Made by a program: the position numbers and the translations under genes. The notes under the pieces were generated by a model. The model was not told where the DNA came from and made no database searches. It worked only from the letters and a program-made list of their open reading frames with translations. From Massilia sp. 9096 (GTDB lineage Bacteria; Pseudomonadota; Gammaproteobacteria; Burkholderiales; Burkholderiaceae_D), in assembly GCF_000745265.1 (NCBI RefSeq), contig NZ_JQNN01000001.1, positions 4,712,001-4,776,000 of the forward strand: 64,000 bases of DNA, read 5' to 3'. Positions 36,004-45,246 of the stretch are shown here, one piece after another (the first letter of the stretch is position 1; every line of letters starts with the position of its first letter).

Positions 36004-36906
36004 ATGCCGATGCTGGACAGCGCCGCGCTGGTTGCGCATACGGGCAAGCTCGACCTGGTGATCCGGCATGTGCTGGCCGGGCTCGGGCAGGGCGTCCACG
36101 CCGGGCGCGAACGCGGCGCCGGCGTCGAGTTTTCCGAGTACCGCGCCTACGCCCCCGGCGACGAGTGGCGCCGCGTCGACTGGAAGCTGGCCGGGCGCAC
36201 CGATCGCTACTTCGTACGCGAGGCCGAGCGCGACAGCCACGTCGCCGTCTGGCTGGTGCTGGACGCGACCGCGTCGATGATCGAGCCGAGCCGCAGCATC
36301 GACGGTCTCACCAAACTGCATTACGCCCGCGTACTGCTGGCCTGCGTGGCCGCGCTGGCGCAGCGGCAGGGCGACGCCTTCGGCCTGGTGGTCTGCAACG
36401 GCGAGCGCGCCCACTTCACGCCGGCCGCACGCGGACCGCGCCAGCTGCAGCGCGTGCTGGCGCGCCTGAACGCGGTTGAAGCCGGCGGCCAGCTGCCCGG
36501 CAGCGAGGTGCTGCGCGCCAGCCTGCATTTCGCACAGGCGCCGAGCGTGGTGTGCGTGGCCAGCGATTTTCTGGACTGGCCCTCGGCCTTGTCGGAATCG
36601 ATGCTGCGCCTGCGCGCCATGCGCCACGACGTGCGCGCGCTGTGCCTGCATACGACGGCCGAGGACGAGGCCAGCTTCGACGCCTCGCTCGCCTACCGCG
36701 ATCCCGAGCAGGTCAATACCGTGTTCCGCTTCGGGCGCGACGTGCGTGACGCCTACGTGCGCACGCGCGAGGCCCACTTCGATACCGTGCTGCGCGACTG
36801 CCGCCGGCACGACCTGCCGCTGCTGCAGGCGTGCATCGAACGCGCCCCGGGCGAGGTGCTGCGCACCTGGATGCGGCGCTCCATGGCAGGAGCGCGCGCG
36901 GCATGA
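36004..36906 (+). CDS. DUF58 domain protein
   Basis: 300 residues. The DUF58 signature GVEFSEYRAYAPGDEWRRVD followed by WKLAGRTDRYFVREAERD is complete, then a vWA-like segment with VLDATASMIEP, a variant of the metal-site motif DxSxS. Known partner of MoxR ATPases, probably an adaptor to the membrane. No membrane helix is seen. Its stop overlaps the next start (ATGA at 36903-36906), so the two are translationally coupled. Confidence 0.92.
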   Translation: MPMLDSAALVAHTGKLDLVIRHVLAGLGQGVHAGRERGAGVEFSEYRAYAPGDEWRRVDWKLAGRTDRYFVREAERDSHVAVWLVLDATASMIEPSRSIDGLTKLHYARVLLACVAALAQRQGDAFGLVVCNGERAHFTPAARGPRQLQRVLARLNAVEAGGQLPGSEVLRASLHFAQAPSVVCVASDFLDWPSALSESMLRLRAMRHDVRALCLHTTAEDEASFDASLAYRDPEQVNTVFRFGRDVRDAYVRTREAHFDTVLRDCRRHDLPLLQACIERAPGEVLRTWMRRSMAGARAA

Positions 36907-37904
36907 TGAATGTCAGTTTGTGGTGGCTGGCGCTGCCGGTCCTGGTGCTGCCGATCCTGTGGCATCGCCAGAAGCGCGAGCAGACGAAAGCGGCGCCGCT
37001 GGCGTCGGCCCGTTTTTTACCGAAGGCCGAACCCAAGCAGCTGCACGTGTGGCGCTGGAGCGACCCGCTGCTCCTGCTGCTGCGCTGCCTGCTGCTGCTG
37101 GCCCTGATCGCGCTGCTGGCCGACCCGGTGCTGCCGTGGCGCGGCGACAGCGTGCTGGTGCTGCCCGGGACCGCGCCGGCCGCCGTCGACCGCCTCGAGC
37201 GCGAGGCCGGCTTCGCGGGCGCACAGCGGCTCGCGCTGCCGGGCGTCGACGCCATCGCCTGGCTGCACGCGCACGAACGCGAATTCAAGCCGGAGGCGCG
37301 CCTGCTGGTGCTCGGCGACGCGGCCATGCCATCCACGCCGCCGCGTTTCCGGCATGCGGTCCAGTGGCGGGCGGATACGGCCCGGCCGGCAGCGCTTGAA
37401 CATCACGTGGCCGTGTTCAGCGCACGTGCAGATGCGTGGCGCCGCCTGTTCGCGGCCGCCAGCCCGGCCTGGCGCATCGTCGTCGATGCCCAGCCGGGGC
37501 CGCGTACCGAGCTGGTGGTGTGGGACGTGCCCGAGGCGCCGCCAGGCACGCTGCGTGCGCCCTTGTGGTGGGTGAGCGATGCGCGGCTCTTTCCGGAGCT
37601 GGCGCATGCTTCGGAAGTCGACGGCTTGCGCGTGGCCGCGGGTGCGCGTGGACGCGTGTGGACGCAAGCGCAAGCGCAAGACACTTGGCCGCCGCGCGAC
37701 GCCGATGCCGCACGCGCCCTGTTCGCGGCCTGGCAGCACCTGCAGATCGGGCCGCAGGCGTATCCGATGCCGCTGCCGGCCACCGCGGCGGACGCGAGTG
37801 CGCCGGCCGGTCCGGCCCGCGGCGCCCTGTGCGCGTTTCTCGCGACCCTGCTGGCCGTGCTGTTTGCTTTAGAGAGGATGTTGACCCATGCCCGGCGACG
37901 CTGA
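36903..37904 (+). CDS. BatA-like membrane protein of MoxR cluster
   Basis: 333 residues. Starts with the BatA/aerotolerance N-terminal pattern: a helix (VSLWWLALPVLVLPILWHRQ), a charged loop with PLASARFLPKAEP, and a second helix (LLLLLRCLLLLALIALLADP). A periplasmic domain follows (about 85-300) and a last helix (GALCAFLATLLAVLFALERM) near the end. No intact vWA metal site was found, so it may be a structural member of a Bat-type complex. It overlaps the DUF58 gene by 4 bases and the DUF4175 gene by 17 bases. Confidence 0.75.
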   Translation: MMNVSLWWLALPVLVLPILWHRQKREQTKAAPLASARFLPKAEPKQLHVWRWSDPLLLLLRCLLLLALIALLADPVLPWRGDSVLVLPGTAPAAVDRLEREAGFAGAQRLALPGVDAIAWLHAHEREFKPEARLLVLGDAAMPSTPPRFRHAVQWRADTARPAALEHHVAVFSARADAWRRLFAAASPAWRIVVDAQPGPRTELVVWDVPEAPPGTLRAPLWWVSDARLFPELAHASEVDGLRVAAGARGRVWTQAQAQDTWPPRDADAARALFAAWQHLQIGPQAYPMPLPATAADASAPAGPARGALCAFLATLLAVLFALERMLTHARRR

Positions 37905-39903
37905 CATCGCCCACGAAGTTGCTCACCGCGTTGCCCGCCGCGTCTGGCGCGCCGCGCAACTGCGCCGTGCCGGACTGTGGGCGGCCGGCGCCGTGCCCTG
38001 GCTGGTGCTGCGCAACGCGCCCGGCCTGCTGGCCTGGTCGGCCTTTTGTGCCTGGGATGGCCTGCGCCTGCAGCGCCGGGTCGCGCACGACTGGACCGCC
38101 TGGATCGACGAGGCCGTCCCGGAGATGGAAGACAGCAGCGCGCTGTTGCTGGAAGACCCGGCCACGCAAGCGCCGATCGCGCGCCTGCAGCGCAAGCGCC
38201 TGGTCGAACGTCTGCAAGCCAGCCTGGACGGCCCGCGCCTGCGTGCGGTCGCGCGCGCGCACGTGACGCCTGGCTGGCCATGGCTGGCGGCGGACGTGGT
38301 GCTGGCGGCCCTGGCCTGGTTGAGCGCCATGCAGCATCCGCATGCCGTGCAAGCCGCCACCGCCGCGCAGGCGCCGGCACGCAAGACCGCGGCGACGCAG
38401 GCGCGCGCCGAGTTGATCCTGAAACTGACGCCGCCCGCCTACACCGGCGTGGCCGCATCGACCTCGAACCCGCGCGACCTGCAGACGCCCGAGCAGACCG
38501 TGGTCGAGTGGTGCCTGCGCACCCCGGACGACGCGGCCGAACGCATCGAACTGAGCGATGGCCAGGCGCTGCAGGTCGCGAAGGACTGCGTACGCTGGAC
38601 GGCGACGGAATCGATGTTCTGGCGCTGGCGCGGCAAGCGCTACACGCTGAAAGTCATACCCGACCAGCCGCCCGAGATCTCGATCAGCCAGCCGAACGAG
38701 ATGACGCATGACCTGGCGCGCGACGCGGCCAGCGCGAGGATCGCGCTGAGCGTGCGTGACGACTACCGCATCCAGCAGGCGACCATGCACCTGACGCTGG
38801 CGCGCGGCAGCGGCGAGAACATCAAGTTCAGCGACCGCGAGCTGCCGCTGCCGGTTTCAAACGATCCGCGCAAGCGCGACTGGGCCAAGGACTGGCCGCT
38901 GGCGGAACTGGGCATGCAGCCGGGCGACGAGCTGTACTTCTTCATCCGCGCCAGCGACAACGCCTTCAAACCGCACACGGTGCAATCGGCCACCTACACG
39001 CTGCGCCTGCCGGCGCCACCCTCCGACAAGGACGAGGACAGCGCCGCGCTGCCGATGATGGTCAAGCCGGAGAGTCTGCGCAGCCAGCGCCAGATCATCA
39101 TCGACACCGAGCAGCTGGTCGCCGACCTGCGCAACAAGAAGCTGCCCGAAGCGGAAGCGCGCGAACGCAGCGAGCGCATCGCCGACGACGAGGCTGTGCT
39201 GCGCCGCCGCTACGGCCAGTTCCTGGGCGAGGAGTCGACCCTGTTCGGCAAGGACGACGACCACGACGAGCCTGCACACGGCAAGGACAAGGACGACGTG
39301 CTGCACCAGTTCGGCCACGCCCACGACCAGCCCGAGAACGCGACGCTGTTCGACGACGCCACCAAGAAGGTGCTGCGCCGCGCGCTCGCCGCGATGTGGG
39401 ACGCCGAAAAATCCCTGCGCGCGATCCAGCCGAAGAGCGCGCTGCCGCCCGAGAACACGGCGCTGGTCGCGATCAAGGAACTGCAGCAGTCCGAGCGCAT
39501 CTACCTGCACAAGACCTCGTCCGAGATCCCGCCTATCAAGGAAGACAAGCGCCTGAGCGGCGACATGGCCGGCAGCGCCAGCTTCAAGCGCGCGCAGGGC
39601 GAGGCCAACGATCCGGTACCGGCCGACTTGCGCGCGCTGGTGCGCTCGCTCGGCACCGACGGCCCGCTGCCGGCGCTGTGGACCCGCACCGCGCACGACT
39701 GGGTGCGCGAGCGCGTCAAGGACGACGAGCAGCGCCTGAACGCCCAGCGCGCGATCCAGGACGTGGCCGACGGCTGCCTGGCGTGCCGCCCGGTGCTGCG
39801 CGCCTGGCTGCGCGGCGGCGTCGATAACGCGCCGGTGCTGCTGCAGGCGCGCCCGGACGTGCAGACGCGGTTCGGGCGCGCGCTTGCGGGAGGGCAGCGA
39901 TGA
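37888..39903 (+). CDS. DUF4175 family membrane protein
   Basis: 671 residues. Helices near residues 28-55 (AAGAVPWLVLRNAPGLLAWS) and 130-150 (WPWLAADVVLAALAWLSAMQ), then a large periplasmic region with a beta-sandwich-like domain (ELILKLTPPAYTG; YTLKVIPDQPPEISISQPNE; LSVRDDYRIQQATMHLTLAR) and a charged helical part (about 370-620) containing His/Asp-rich GKDDDHDEPAHGKDKDD. DUF4175 proteins accompany MoxR-DUF58-Bat clusters, role unknown. Translation is coupled to both neighbours by overlaps of 17 and 4 bases. Confidence 0.8.
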   Translation: MPGDADIAHEVAHRVARRVWRAAQLRRAGLWAAGAVPWLVLRNAPGLLAWSAFCAWDGLRLQRRVAHDWTAWIDEAVPEMEDSSALLLEDPATQAPIARLQRKRLVERLQASLDGPRLRAVARAHVTPGWPWLAADVVLAALAWLSAMQHPHAVQAATAAQAPARKTAATQARAELILKLTPPAYTGVAASTSNPRDLQTPEQTVVEWCLRTPDDAAERIELSDGQALQVAKDCVRWTATESMFWRWRGKRYTLKVIPDQPPEISISQPNEMTHDLARDAASARIALSVRDDYRIQQATMHLTLARGSGENIKFSDRELPLPVSNDPRKRDWAKDWPLAELGMQPGDELYFFIRASDNAFKPHTVQSATYTLRLPAPPSDKDEDSAALPMMVKPESLRSQRQIIIDTEQLVADLRNKKLPEAEARERSERIADDEAVLRRRYGQFLGEESTLFGKDDDHDEPAHGKDKDDVLHQFGHAHDQPENATLFDDATKKVLRRALAAMWDAEKSLRAIQPKSALPPENTALVAIKELQQSERIYLHKTSSEIPPIKEDKRLSGDMAGSASFKRAQGEANDPVPADLRALVRSLGTDGPLPALWTRTAHDWVRERVKDDEQRLNAQRAIQDVADGCLACRPVLRAWLRGGVDNAPVLLQARPDVQTRFGRALAGGQR

Positions 39904-41471
39904 ACTGGCTGGAACCGCAATGGCTGATCCTGATCGGGGCCGTCGCCGGCGCGGTCAGTGCCCTGATCTACCTGCGCCGCCGGCGCTGGATCGAGGCGCT
40001 GCTGGTGCTCGTGGCCGGCGCAGCGCTGGCCGGCGCCACGGGTGGTTTGACCTTGCCGGGCGAGGCGGGCGGCGCCTTGACGGTGTCGGCGGCGCATCCG
40101 CCGGTCAATCTCGACGGCGTGCGCAGCCTGCTGGTCAAGGATGACGGCCTGCGCCAGGCCGAGTGGGACGACCTGCCGGCGCGGCCGCTGGCCTGGACCG
40201 CGCCTACCACGCCGGCGATCAGCCTCGACTTCCCGCGCGAACTGGCGCTGGGCCGCATCTTCGCGCTCACCGCGCACCGCTCCTGGAAGGCGCCCGGCCG
40301 CCTGCAGCTGCTGGCCGAAAACGGCCAGGTGCTGGCGGAAGCCAAGGGCGACGGCGACCTGACCGTGCAATGGCTGCCGCCGCTGGCCGAAGACCTGGTC
40401 TTGCAAGCGCGCCTGCTCGATGCCGACGGCAAGCCGGTCGACCGGGGACCGGTCCCGGTGCGCGTGCGCGAGCCGCTGCCGCTGCAGGTGCGCGGCCGTT
40501 TCAACGCCCCGTCGTTCGACCTGCGCACGCTCGACGAACTGCTCGCCAACAGCAACGCGGCCATCGACTGGCAGATCGAACTGGGCAAGAACCTGCGGCG
40601 CGCCGAGACCGCGCGCGACCCGATTCAAACGCCCGACCTGGAGATCGTCGACGCGGCCTGGTTCGAGCATGCGCCGGCCGGCGAGCGTGCCGCCCTGCTG
40701 GCGCGCGTGGCTGCCGGGGGACGCCTGCTGGTGCTGGGCGCGAACGCGCAGGACGCCGGCGCCTGGAGCCGCAGCGTGGCGCTGGCGCTGGCCCCACAGC
40801 CGGCCAACAAGACCATCGAAGGCGCGCTGCCGATGACCGTGGCCGGCCTGGCCCCGAACGCTGCGCAGGCAGGCGAGTGGCAGGGCGAAAGCGGCCTGGA
40901 GACACGCGGCCTGTGGACGCGCGACTGGCAGCAGGGCCGCATCGGCTGGCTGGCCGTGGGCGACTGGCACCGCCACGCGATCGAGCAGCCGCGCGCGCTG
41001 GCGCTGTGGTGGCAGAGCGTGCTGGACCGCCTGCAAGTGCGGCGCAGCCGCGACATCGCCTGGCTCGAGCCCGAAGAAATGCCGCTGCCCGGACAACGGC
41101 TGGCCGTGTGTGCGCGCGGCGATGCGCTGGCGGCATCGCCCGGCGTGGTGTTCCCGGCCTTGACACAGACCCTGGCCTGGCAGCGTCGTGCGGACCACGT
41201 CGACGCCGCCTGCGCCGCCGTCTGGCCGCAGCGCAGCGGCTGGCTGCGGATGCAGGCACAAGGCGCCAGGCCGGTCGAAGGCGCCGTTTACGTGTACGCC
41301 GACAAGGACTGGCCGCTGTGGCAGCGCCGCGAACGCCGCGCCGCCACCGCCCGCTACGCCGCGCGTGCGGCGGTCGCACCCGCTACCGGCACGCGGCCGC
41401 TGCCGGCCTGGCCGTTCGGCGTGGTGTTCGCGCTGGCCATGCTCGGCCTCTGGTGGCGCGAACGCCGCTAA
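39900..41471 (+). CDS. Membrane-anchored periplasmic protein closing the MoxR cluster
   Basis: 523 residues. Two helices at the start (QWLILIGAVAGAVSALIYLR; WIEALLVLVAGAALAGATGG), a large periplasmic part and a final helix (WPFGVVFALAMLGLWWRERR). The centre holds a Rossmann-like segment (TPDLEIVDAAWFEHAPAGER; ARVAAGGRLLVLGANAQDAG) as in the glutamine-amidotransferase-like domains of Bat-cluster proteins, but no catalytic Cys is evident. It starts within the stop of the DUF4175 gene (4-base overlap). Its TAA stop (41469-41471) is the target duplicated by the insertion element that follows. Confidence 0.72.
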   Translation: MNWLEPQWLILIGAVAGAVSALIYLRRRRWIEALLVLVAGAALAGATGGLTLPGEAGGALTVSAAHPPVNLDGVRSLLVKDDGLRQAEWDDLPARPLAWTAPTTPAISLDFPRELALGRIFALTAHRSWKAPGRLQLLAENGQVLAEAKGDGDLTVQWLPPLAEDLVLQARLLDADGKPVDRGPVPVRVREPLPLQVRGRFNAPSFDLRTLDELLANSNAAIDWQIELGKNLRRAETARDPIQTPDLEIVDAAWFEHAPAGERAALLARVAAGGRLLVLGANAQDAGAWSRSVALALAPQPANKTIEGALPMTVAGLAPNAAQAGEWQGESGLETRGLWTRDWQQGRIGWLAVGDWHRHAIEQPRALALWWQSVLDRLQVRRSRDIAWLEPEEMPLPGQRLAVCARGDALAASPGVVFPALTQTLAWQRRADHVDAACAAVWPQRSGWLRMQAQGARPVEGAVYVYADKDWPLWQRRERRAATARYAARAAVAPATGTRPLPAWPFGVVFALAMLGLWWRERR

Positions 41472-41472
41472 G

Positions 41473-41491
41473 AGGGTGTAGACAAAATCAA
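41473..41491 (+). repeat. Left terminal inverted repeat of the IS element
   Basis: AGGGTGTAGACAAAATCAA matches the reverse complement of the right end at 17 of 19 positions. Confidence 0.9.
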
Positions 41492-41535
41492 TAACGTAGC
41501 TGTGGCATGCTATCCCGATGTGGAAGGAGCATGCC

Positions 41536-42684
41536 ATGGCAACGAAACATCCACTCGACGGTACTGAGCCCTCAAGCAACGTTGGCGGCAGGCCGCCGGC
41601 GTTGAAGCCTGAGCATATCGCGATTTTGCACGACATCGTGACGGAGCGCGCCCAAGCCAGTTTGCATGAAATCGCCGACGAGCTGCATCGCCGCTGTGGG
41701 TTACGCGTTTGCGATGCAACGATTCGACGCGTGCTGCGTGCGCAAGGCATCGTACGGCTCAAGCCAGCGCGCCGCGCGCATACGGAGCGAGCTGAGGGCG
41801 CCAAACGGTATGGCTACACGGCAGTGCACCGACGCAAGGATATTTCCCCATACAGCACCAATCTGACAGATGCCGAGTGGGAGCTGGTCGCTGATTTGTT
41901 CGAGCGATTACCAGGAAAACGAGGCACGCCTGTGCATTACAGCCGCCGCGATCTGGTAAATGCGTGCTCGTATGTACTGCGCACGGGTTGCGCCTGGCGG
42001 CTGTTACCCGAGACGTTTCCACCTTGGCAGGCGGTCTACAAGGCATTTTCGCGCTGGGTCGAAGCCGGCGTATTCGAGCAGATGCAGGACCGGCTGCGCG
42101 AACAATGGCGTGCACGAATGGGACGCGCGAGTACGCCGGCCGCAGCAGTGATCGATGCACAGTCCACTCGCGCGTCGCCACAAGGTGGCGAAAGCGGATT
42201 CGATGCAGGCAAGAAGGTCAAAGGACGAAAGCGCAATCTCGTCGTCGATACAATGGGGCTGCTCATCGCAGTCACGGTGACCGCCGCGAGCGTGCAGGAC
42301 CGAGATGCTGCCGCAGCCGTGGTTGCGCAAGCGTGCGCCAAGAGCCCTCGGCTCGAAAAGCTTTACACCGACGGCGCGTACGGTGGGAAGTGCGCCCATG
42401 ATATCGAGCAGGCGCATCATATTCGTGTCGAAGTCGTTCGTCGTCCAGGTAACAGCACGATCGGAACGCTGCACGATCCCAAGACGACATCTGAGCCAAC
42501 TGCTGTTATCAACTCAGGATTCACGATCCTGCCCAAACGCTGGGTCGTTGAACGAACCCACGCTTGGACCGAACGCTGGCGCCGCACAGTGATGCATCAC
42601 GACCGCAAACTCGCGGTATCAGCGGCTTGGGTTTGGCTGGCCGAGGCACGTATGCTACTCAGCAGGCTCGCTTATCAAGGTTGA
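41536..42684 (+). CDS. IS5-family transposase with N-terminal winged-helix domain
   Basis: 382 residues. Residues 1-85 form a helix-turn-helix/winged domain (HEIADELHRRCGLRVCDATI, RRVLRAQG), then an IS5-type DUF4096 segment (TDAEWELVADLFERLPGKRG) and a DDE catalytic core: VIDAQSTR, LYTDGAYGG and WVVERTHAW give Asp, Asp and Glu. AAGGAG lies eight to nine bases before the ATG at 41536; an ATG at 41518 is in frame but has no site. The right inverted repeat overlaps its last codons. Confidence 0.9.
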   Translation: MATKHPLDGTEPSSNVGGRPPALKPEHIAILHDIVTERAQASLHEIADELHRRCGLRVCDATIRRVLRAQGIVRLKPARRAHTERAEGAKRYGYTAVHRRKDISPYSTNLTDAEWELVADLFERLPGKRGTPVHYSRRDLVNACSYVLRTGCAWRLLPETFPPWQAVYKAFSRWVEAGVFEQMQDRLREQWRARMGRASTPAAAVIDAQSTRASPQGGESGFDAGKKVKGRKRNLVVDTMGLLIAVTVTAASVQDRDAAAAVVAQACAKSPRLEKLYTDGAYGGKCAHDIEQAHHIRVEVVRRPGNSTIGTLHDPKTTSEPTAVINSGFTILPKRWVVERTHAWTERWRRTVMHHDRKLAVSAAWVWLAEARMLLSRLAYQG

Positions 42685-42699
42685 TTTCGTCCACACCCT
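42681..42699 (-). repeat. Right terminal inverted repeat of the IS element
   Basis: Read on the minus strand it is AGGGTGTGGACGAAATCAA, differing from the left end at two positions. Confidence 0.9.
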
Positions 42700-42833
42700 G
42701 TAAGAGCGCCTGACAAAAGCCCCCATGGCTGCGTTGCATCGGCTCGCCGTACTAGCTCCAAAGCCGAAGATGGTCGGCAGGGAAGAGCGGAACGTGAGAT
42801 GATCGGCGACATTCCATTTCACGCGTCCATGCC

Positions 42834-43892
42834 ATGAACCAGCCGACCGCATCGCCTGAAGTCTCGTCGACGCCGACCGGGGCCCTGCGCCGCCCCGACG
42901 GGCGCTTCCGCAACGTGATCCCGCGCCAACCCATGGGTCTGAAGAAGACGCTTGGCCTCATGCGGCGCATGTTCTTCGACAAGCCCAAGACCACGGTGCC
43001 GGACCGCCCGCTGCCGCTGCATGCATTGACCCGCGCCGAACTCGAGGCGGCGCCGGACGCCAGCCTGTGGCGCCTCGGCCATTCGACCATGCTGCTCAAG
43101 CTGGACGGACGCTTCTGGCTGACCGACCCGGTGTTCTCGGAATATGCGTCGCCGTTCCAGTTCATCGGACCGAAGCGCTTCCATGCGCCGCCGATCGCCA
43201 TCGAGGATCTGCCGCCGCTGGCCGGCGTGATCCTGTCGCACGACCATTACGACCACCTCGACCACGCCAGCATCCTGCGCCTGAAGGACAGGGCGCAGGT
43301 GTTCGTCACGCCGCTGGGCGTCGGCGACCGTCTGATCGGCTGGGGCGTCGATGCGAATAAAGTGCGCCAGCTCGACTGGTGGCAGTCGACCGAAGCCGGC
43401 GGCCTGCGCCTGACCGCCGGCCCGGCGCGCCATTTCTCCGGCCGCACCCCGCGCGACGAGGACACCACGCTGTGGGTGTCGTGGATCATCCACGCGCGCA
43501 GTGCGGACACCACGCTGAACATCTTCTTCAGCGGCGATACCGGCTACCACGCCGGCTTCAAGGAAGTCGGCGAGCGCTACGGCCCGTTCGACGTCACGCT
43601 GATCGAGAACGGCGCCTATAACACCGATTGGCCCGAGGTCCACATGCAGCCCGAGGAAACGCTGCAGGCCCACCTCGACGTGCGCGGCCGCTGGCTGGTG
43701 CCGATCCACAACGGCACCTTCGACCTGGCTTTCCATCCCTGGTACGAGCCTTTCGAGCGCATCGCGGCGCTGGCGCACACGCAGGGCGTCGAGCTGGCCA
43801 CGCCGATGATGGGCGAGCGCTTGTCGCTGGCGCAGCCGCAGGCCGGCGGCGCGTGGTGGCGCCAGGCGATGCCGGCGCACAGCGCGCCCTGA
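42834..43892 (+). CDS. MBL-fold metallohydrolase, NAPE-PLD/RomA-like
   Basis: 352 residues, cytoplasmic. Zinc motif HDHYDHLDH in ILSHDHYDHLDHASIL, further ligands in GPARHFSGR, FFSGDTGYH and PIHNGTFDLAFHPW, and the start SLWRLGHSTMLLKLDGRFWL TDPVF, the pattern of the NAPE-type phospholipase D/UlaG branch. Probably cleaves a phosphodiester or lactone; the substrate is unknown. It begins 134 bases after the IS element; that gap shows no further feature. Convergent with the PaaK-like gene, only 9 bases apart and without a terminator. Confidence 0.87.
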   Translation: MNQPTASPEVSSTPTGALRRPDGRFRNVIPRQPMGLKKTLGLMRRMFFDKPKTTVPDRPLPLHALTRAELEAAPDASLWRLGHSTMLLKLDGRFWLTDPVFSEYASPFQFIGPKRFHAPPIAIEDLPPLAGVILSHDHYDHLDHASILRLKDRAQVFVTPLGVGDRLIGWGVDANKVRQLDWWQSTEAGGLRLTAGPARHFSGRTPRDEDTTLWVSWIIHARSADTTLNIFFSGDTGYHAGFKEVGERYGPFDVTLIENGAYNTDWPEVHMQPEETLQAHLDVRGRWLVPIHNGTFDLAFHPWYEPFERIAALAHTQGVELATPMMGERLSLAQPQAGGAWWRQAMPAHSAP

Positions 43893-43901
43893 GCCTGCGC
43901 C

Positions 43902-45221
43902 TCATGCCGACAAGGCGCTGACCACCAGGCGCCGCTTGCCGTTCGGCGCCAGCGGGATGTCGCTTTCCTCCTGCAGCGAGATGTCGAAGAAGCCGCCCCA
44001 GCGGCGCTGCTGGGCCTCGAGCAGGAAGGCGCGCTGTTCCGGCGCCAGGCGCCCGTGGCGCCCCACCACCGCCAGTATGATCTCGCCGGGGCGGCGCTGG
44101 CGCACCTGGTACAGGCGCACGAAGTCCCAGGTGGCCTCGTCGATGCTGATTGCCAGGCCGGGCACGCGGCGGCCGTTGCGGTCGACCAGGAATTCGTGGC
44201 CGCGTCCGTCGATCGCGGCGCAGCGGCCGTTGGCGTCGATGCGGCCGTAGTCGCCGGTGCGGTAGCGGATCAGTGGCATCACGTCGTTCCACAGCGAGGT
44301 GCCGACGATCTCGCAGCGCTCGCCCTCCATGCGGTTTTCGCTCCAGCCGTACAGTGGCTGGAAGCGGTAGTTCATGGTGCCGTGCTGGTTGTGGTCGGCG
44401 AAGGCCAGGTTGGTGCGCTCGGACAGGCCGTAGTTGAGCGAGATCGGGCAGCCGAACAGGCGCTCGATCGCCGCCAGCTGGCCAGGGGTCGCCGGTTCCG
44501 AAGCCAGCAGCACGGCGCGCACGCCCATCGTCGGCGGATCGGCGGCCAGCAGCTCGGCCAGGGTCGCGGCCGAACTCGGGTAGGCGTGGACGTAGCGCGG
44601 CCGGAAGCGTTCGATCGCCGCCGCGATCGCGGCCCGGTGCCCGGCATGGATGTGGTAGGGCGACAGCATCAGGCGGTTGCCCACCACCCGGGCCGGTCCC
44701 TCGTGCGCGAGGCGGCGCGCGTCGGCGCCGATGCGCAGGATGCGCGCCTTGTCGAACGAGAAGCCGAAGCGCCCCCATTCGTGCGCGAAGAAGGCCTTTT
44801 CGATGTCGGCCAGGCGCTTGCTGCGCCAGACGCCGATGCCCTGGCCGGACGAGCCGCCGCTGGTCGCGTACAGCAGGCGGCGCGGGTCGAGCCGGCAGTC
44901 CAGGAAGCTGCGCTGGCGCGCCATCACCTCGTCCTTGGTCAGGTAGGGAAAGCGCGCCAGCACCTCGTCGAGCGGTTCGTGCTGCGCTTCGGCGGCGCTC
45001 AGGCGCACGCTGTCGCGGTAGTGCGGCACGTGGGTCAGCGCATGCGCGAGCGTCGCGCGCAGGCGTTCGCGGGCGCGCGCGAGGCCGCCGTCGCCGTCGC
45101 GCGCCAGCCAGGCGCGGATGCGGAAGTGGTCGGGGTGGTACAGCGCGCGCGTCGGCAGCCAGGGGCGCCAGGCATAGTAGCGGCGCGCCATCCAGTCGTG
45201 CAGGGTTCCGGGCGTGGTCAT
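43902..45221 (-). CDS. PaaK/CapK-like adenylate-forming enzyme
   Basis: 439 residues. The nucleotide-binding motif is YATSGGSSGQGIGVW, followed by YVHAYPSSAATLAEL, VLLASEPATPGQLAAIERLF, NYGLSERTN, and LIRYRTGDYGRID, all features of the phenylacetate-CoA ligase/CapK branch that activates carboxylates as AMP esters. The C-terminal domain is shortened. It lies 25 bases downstream of an octopine-dehydrogenase-like gene on the same strand; the pair may activate and reductively couple a small acid and an amino compound (inference). Confidence 0.82.
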   Translation of the reverse strand: MTTPGTLHDWMARRYYAWRPWLPTRALYHPDHFRIRAWLARDGDGGLARARERLRATLAHALTHVPHYRDSVRLSAAEAQHEPLDEVLARFPYLTKDEVMARQRSFLDCRLDPRRLLYATSGGSSGQGIGVWRSKRLADIEKAFFAHEWGRFGFSFDKARILRIGADARRLAHEGPARVVGNRLMLSPYHIHAGHRAAIAAAIERFRPRYVHAYPSSAATLAELLAADPPTMGVRAVLLASEPATPGQLAAIERLFGCPISLNYGLSERTNLAFADHNQHGTMNYRFQPLYGWSENRMEGERCEIVGTSLWNDVMPLIRYRTGDYGRIDANGRCAAIDGRGHEFLVDRNGRRVPGLAISIDEATWDFVRLYQVRQRRPGEIILAVVGRHGRLAPEQRAFLLEAQQRRWGGFFDISLQEESDIPLAPNGKRRLVVSALSA

Positions 45222-45246
45222 GGTTGGCTCGCGTTCCGTGTCGGGT

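Larger units (their letters stand above)
41472..42700 (+). mobile_element. IS5-family insertion sequence, 1229 bp, apparently complete
   Basis: Bounded by imperfect inverted repeats and a direct TAA duplication (41469-41471 and 42701-42703). It carries one transposase gene without interruption, so it may still be active. It is inserted precisely behind the stop codon of the last gene of the tld/moxR cluster, in the same orientation, and separates that cluster from whatever terminator or gene formerly followed. Base composition is somewhat lower in GC than the flanks. Confidence 0.9.

Noticed and set aside
42701..42833. Second insertion-sequence remnant right of the IS5 element
   Set aside because: The segment has an odd composition, but no inverted repeat or transposase fragment could be found in it.
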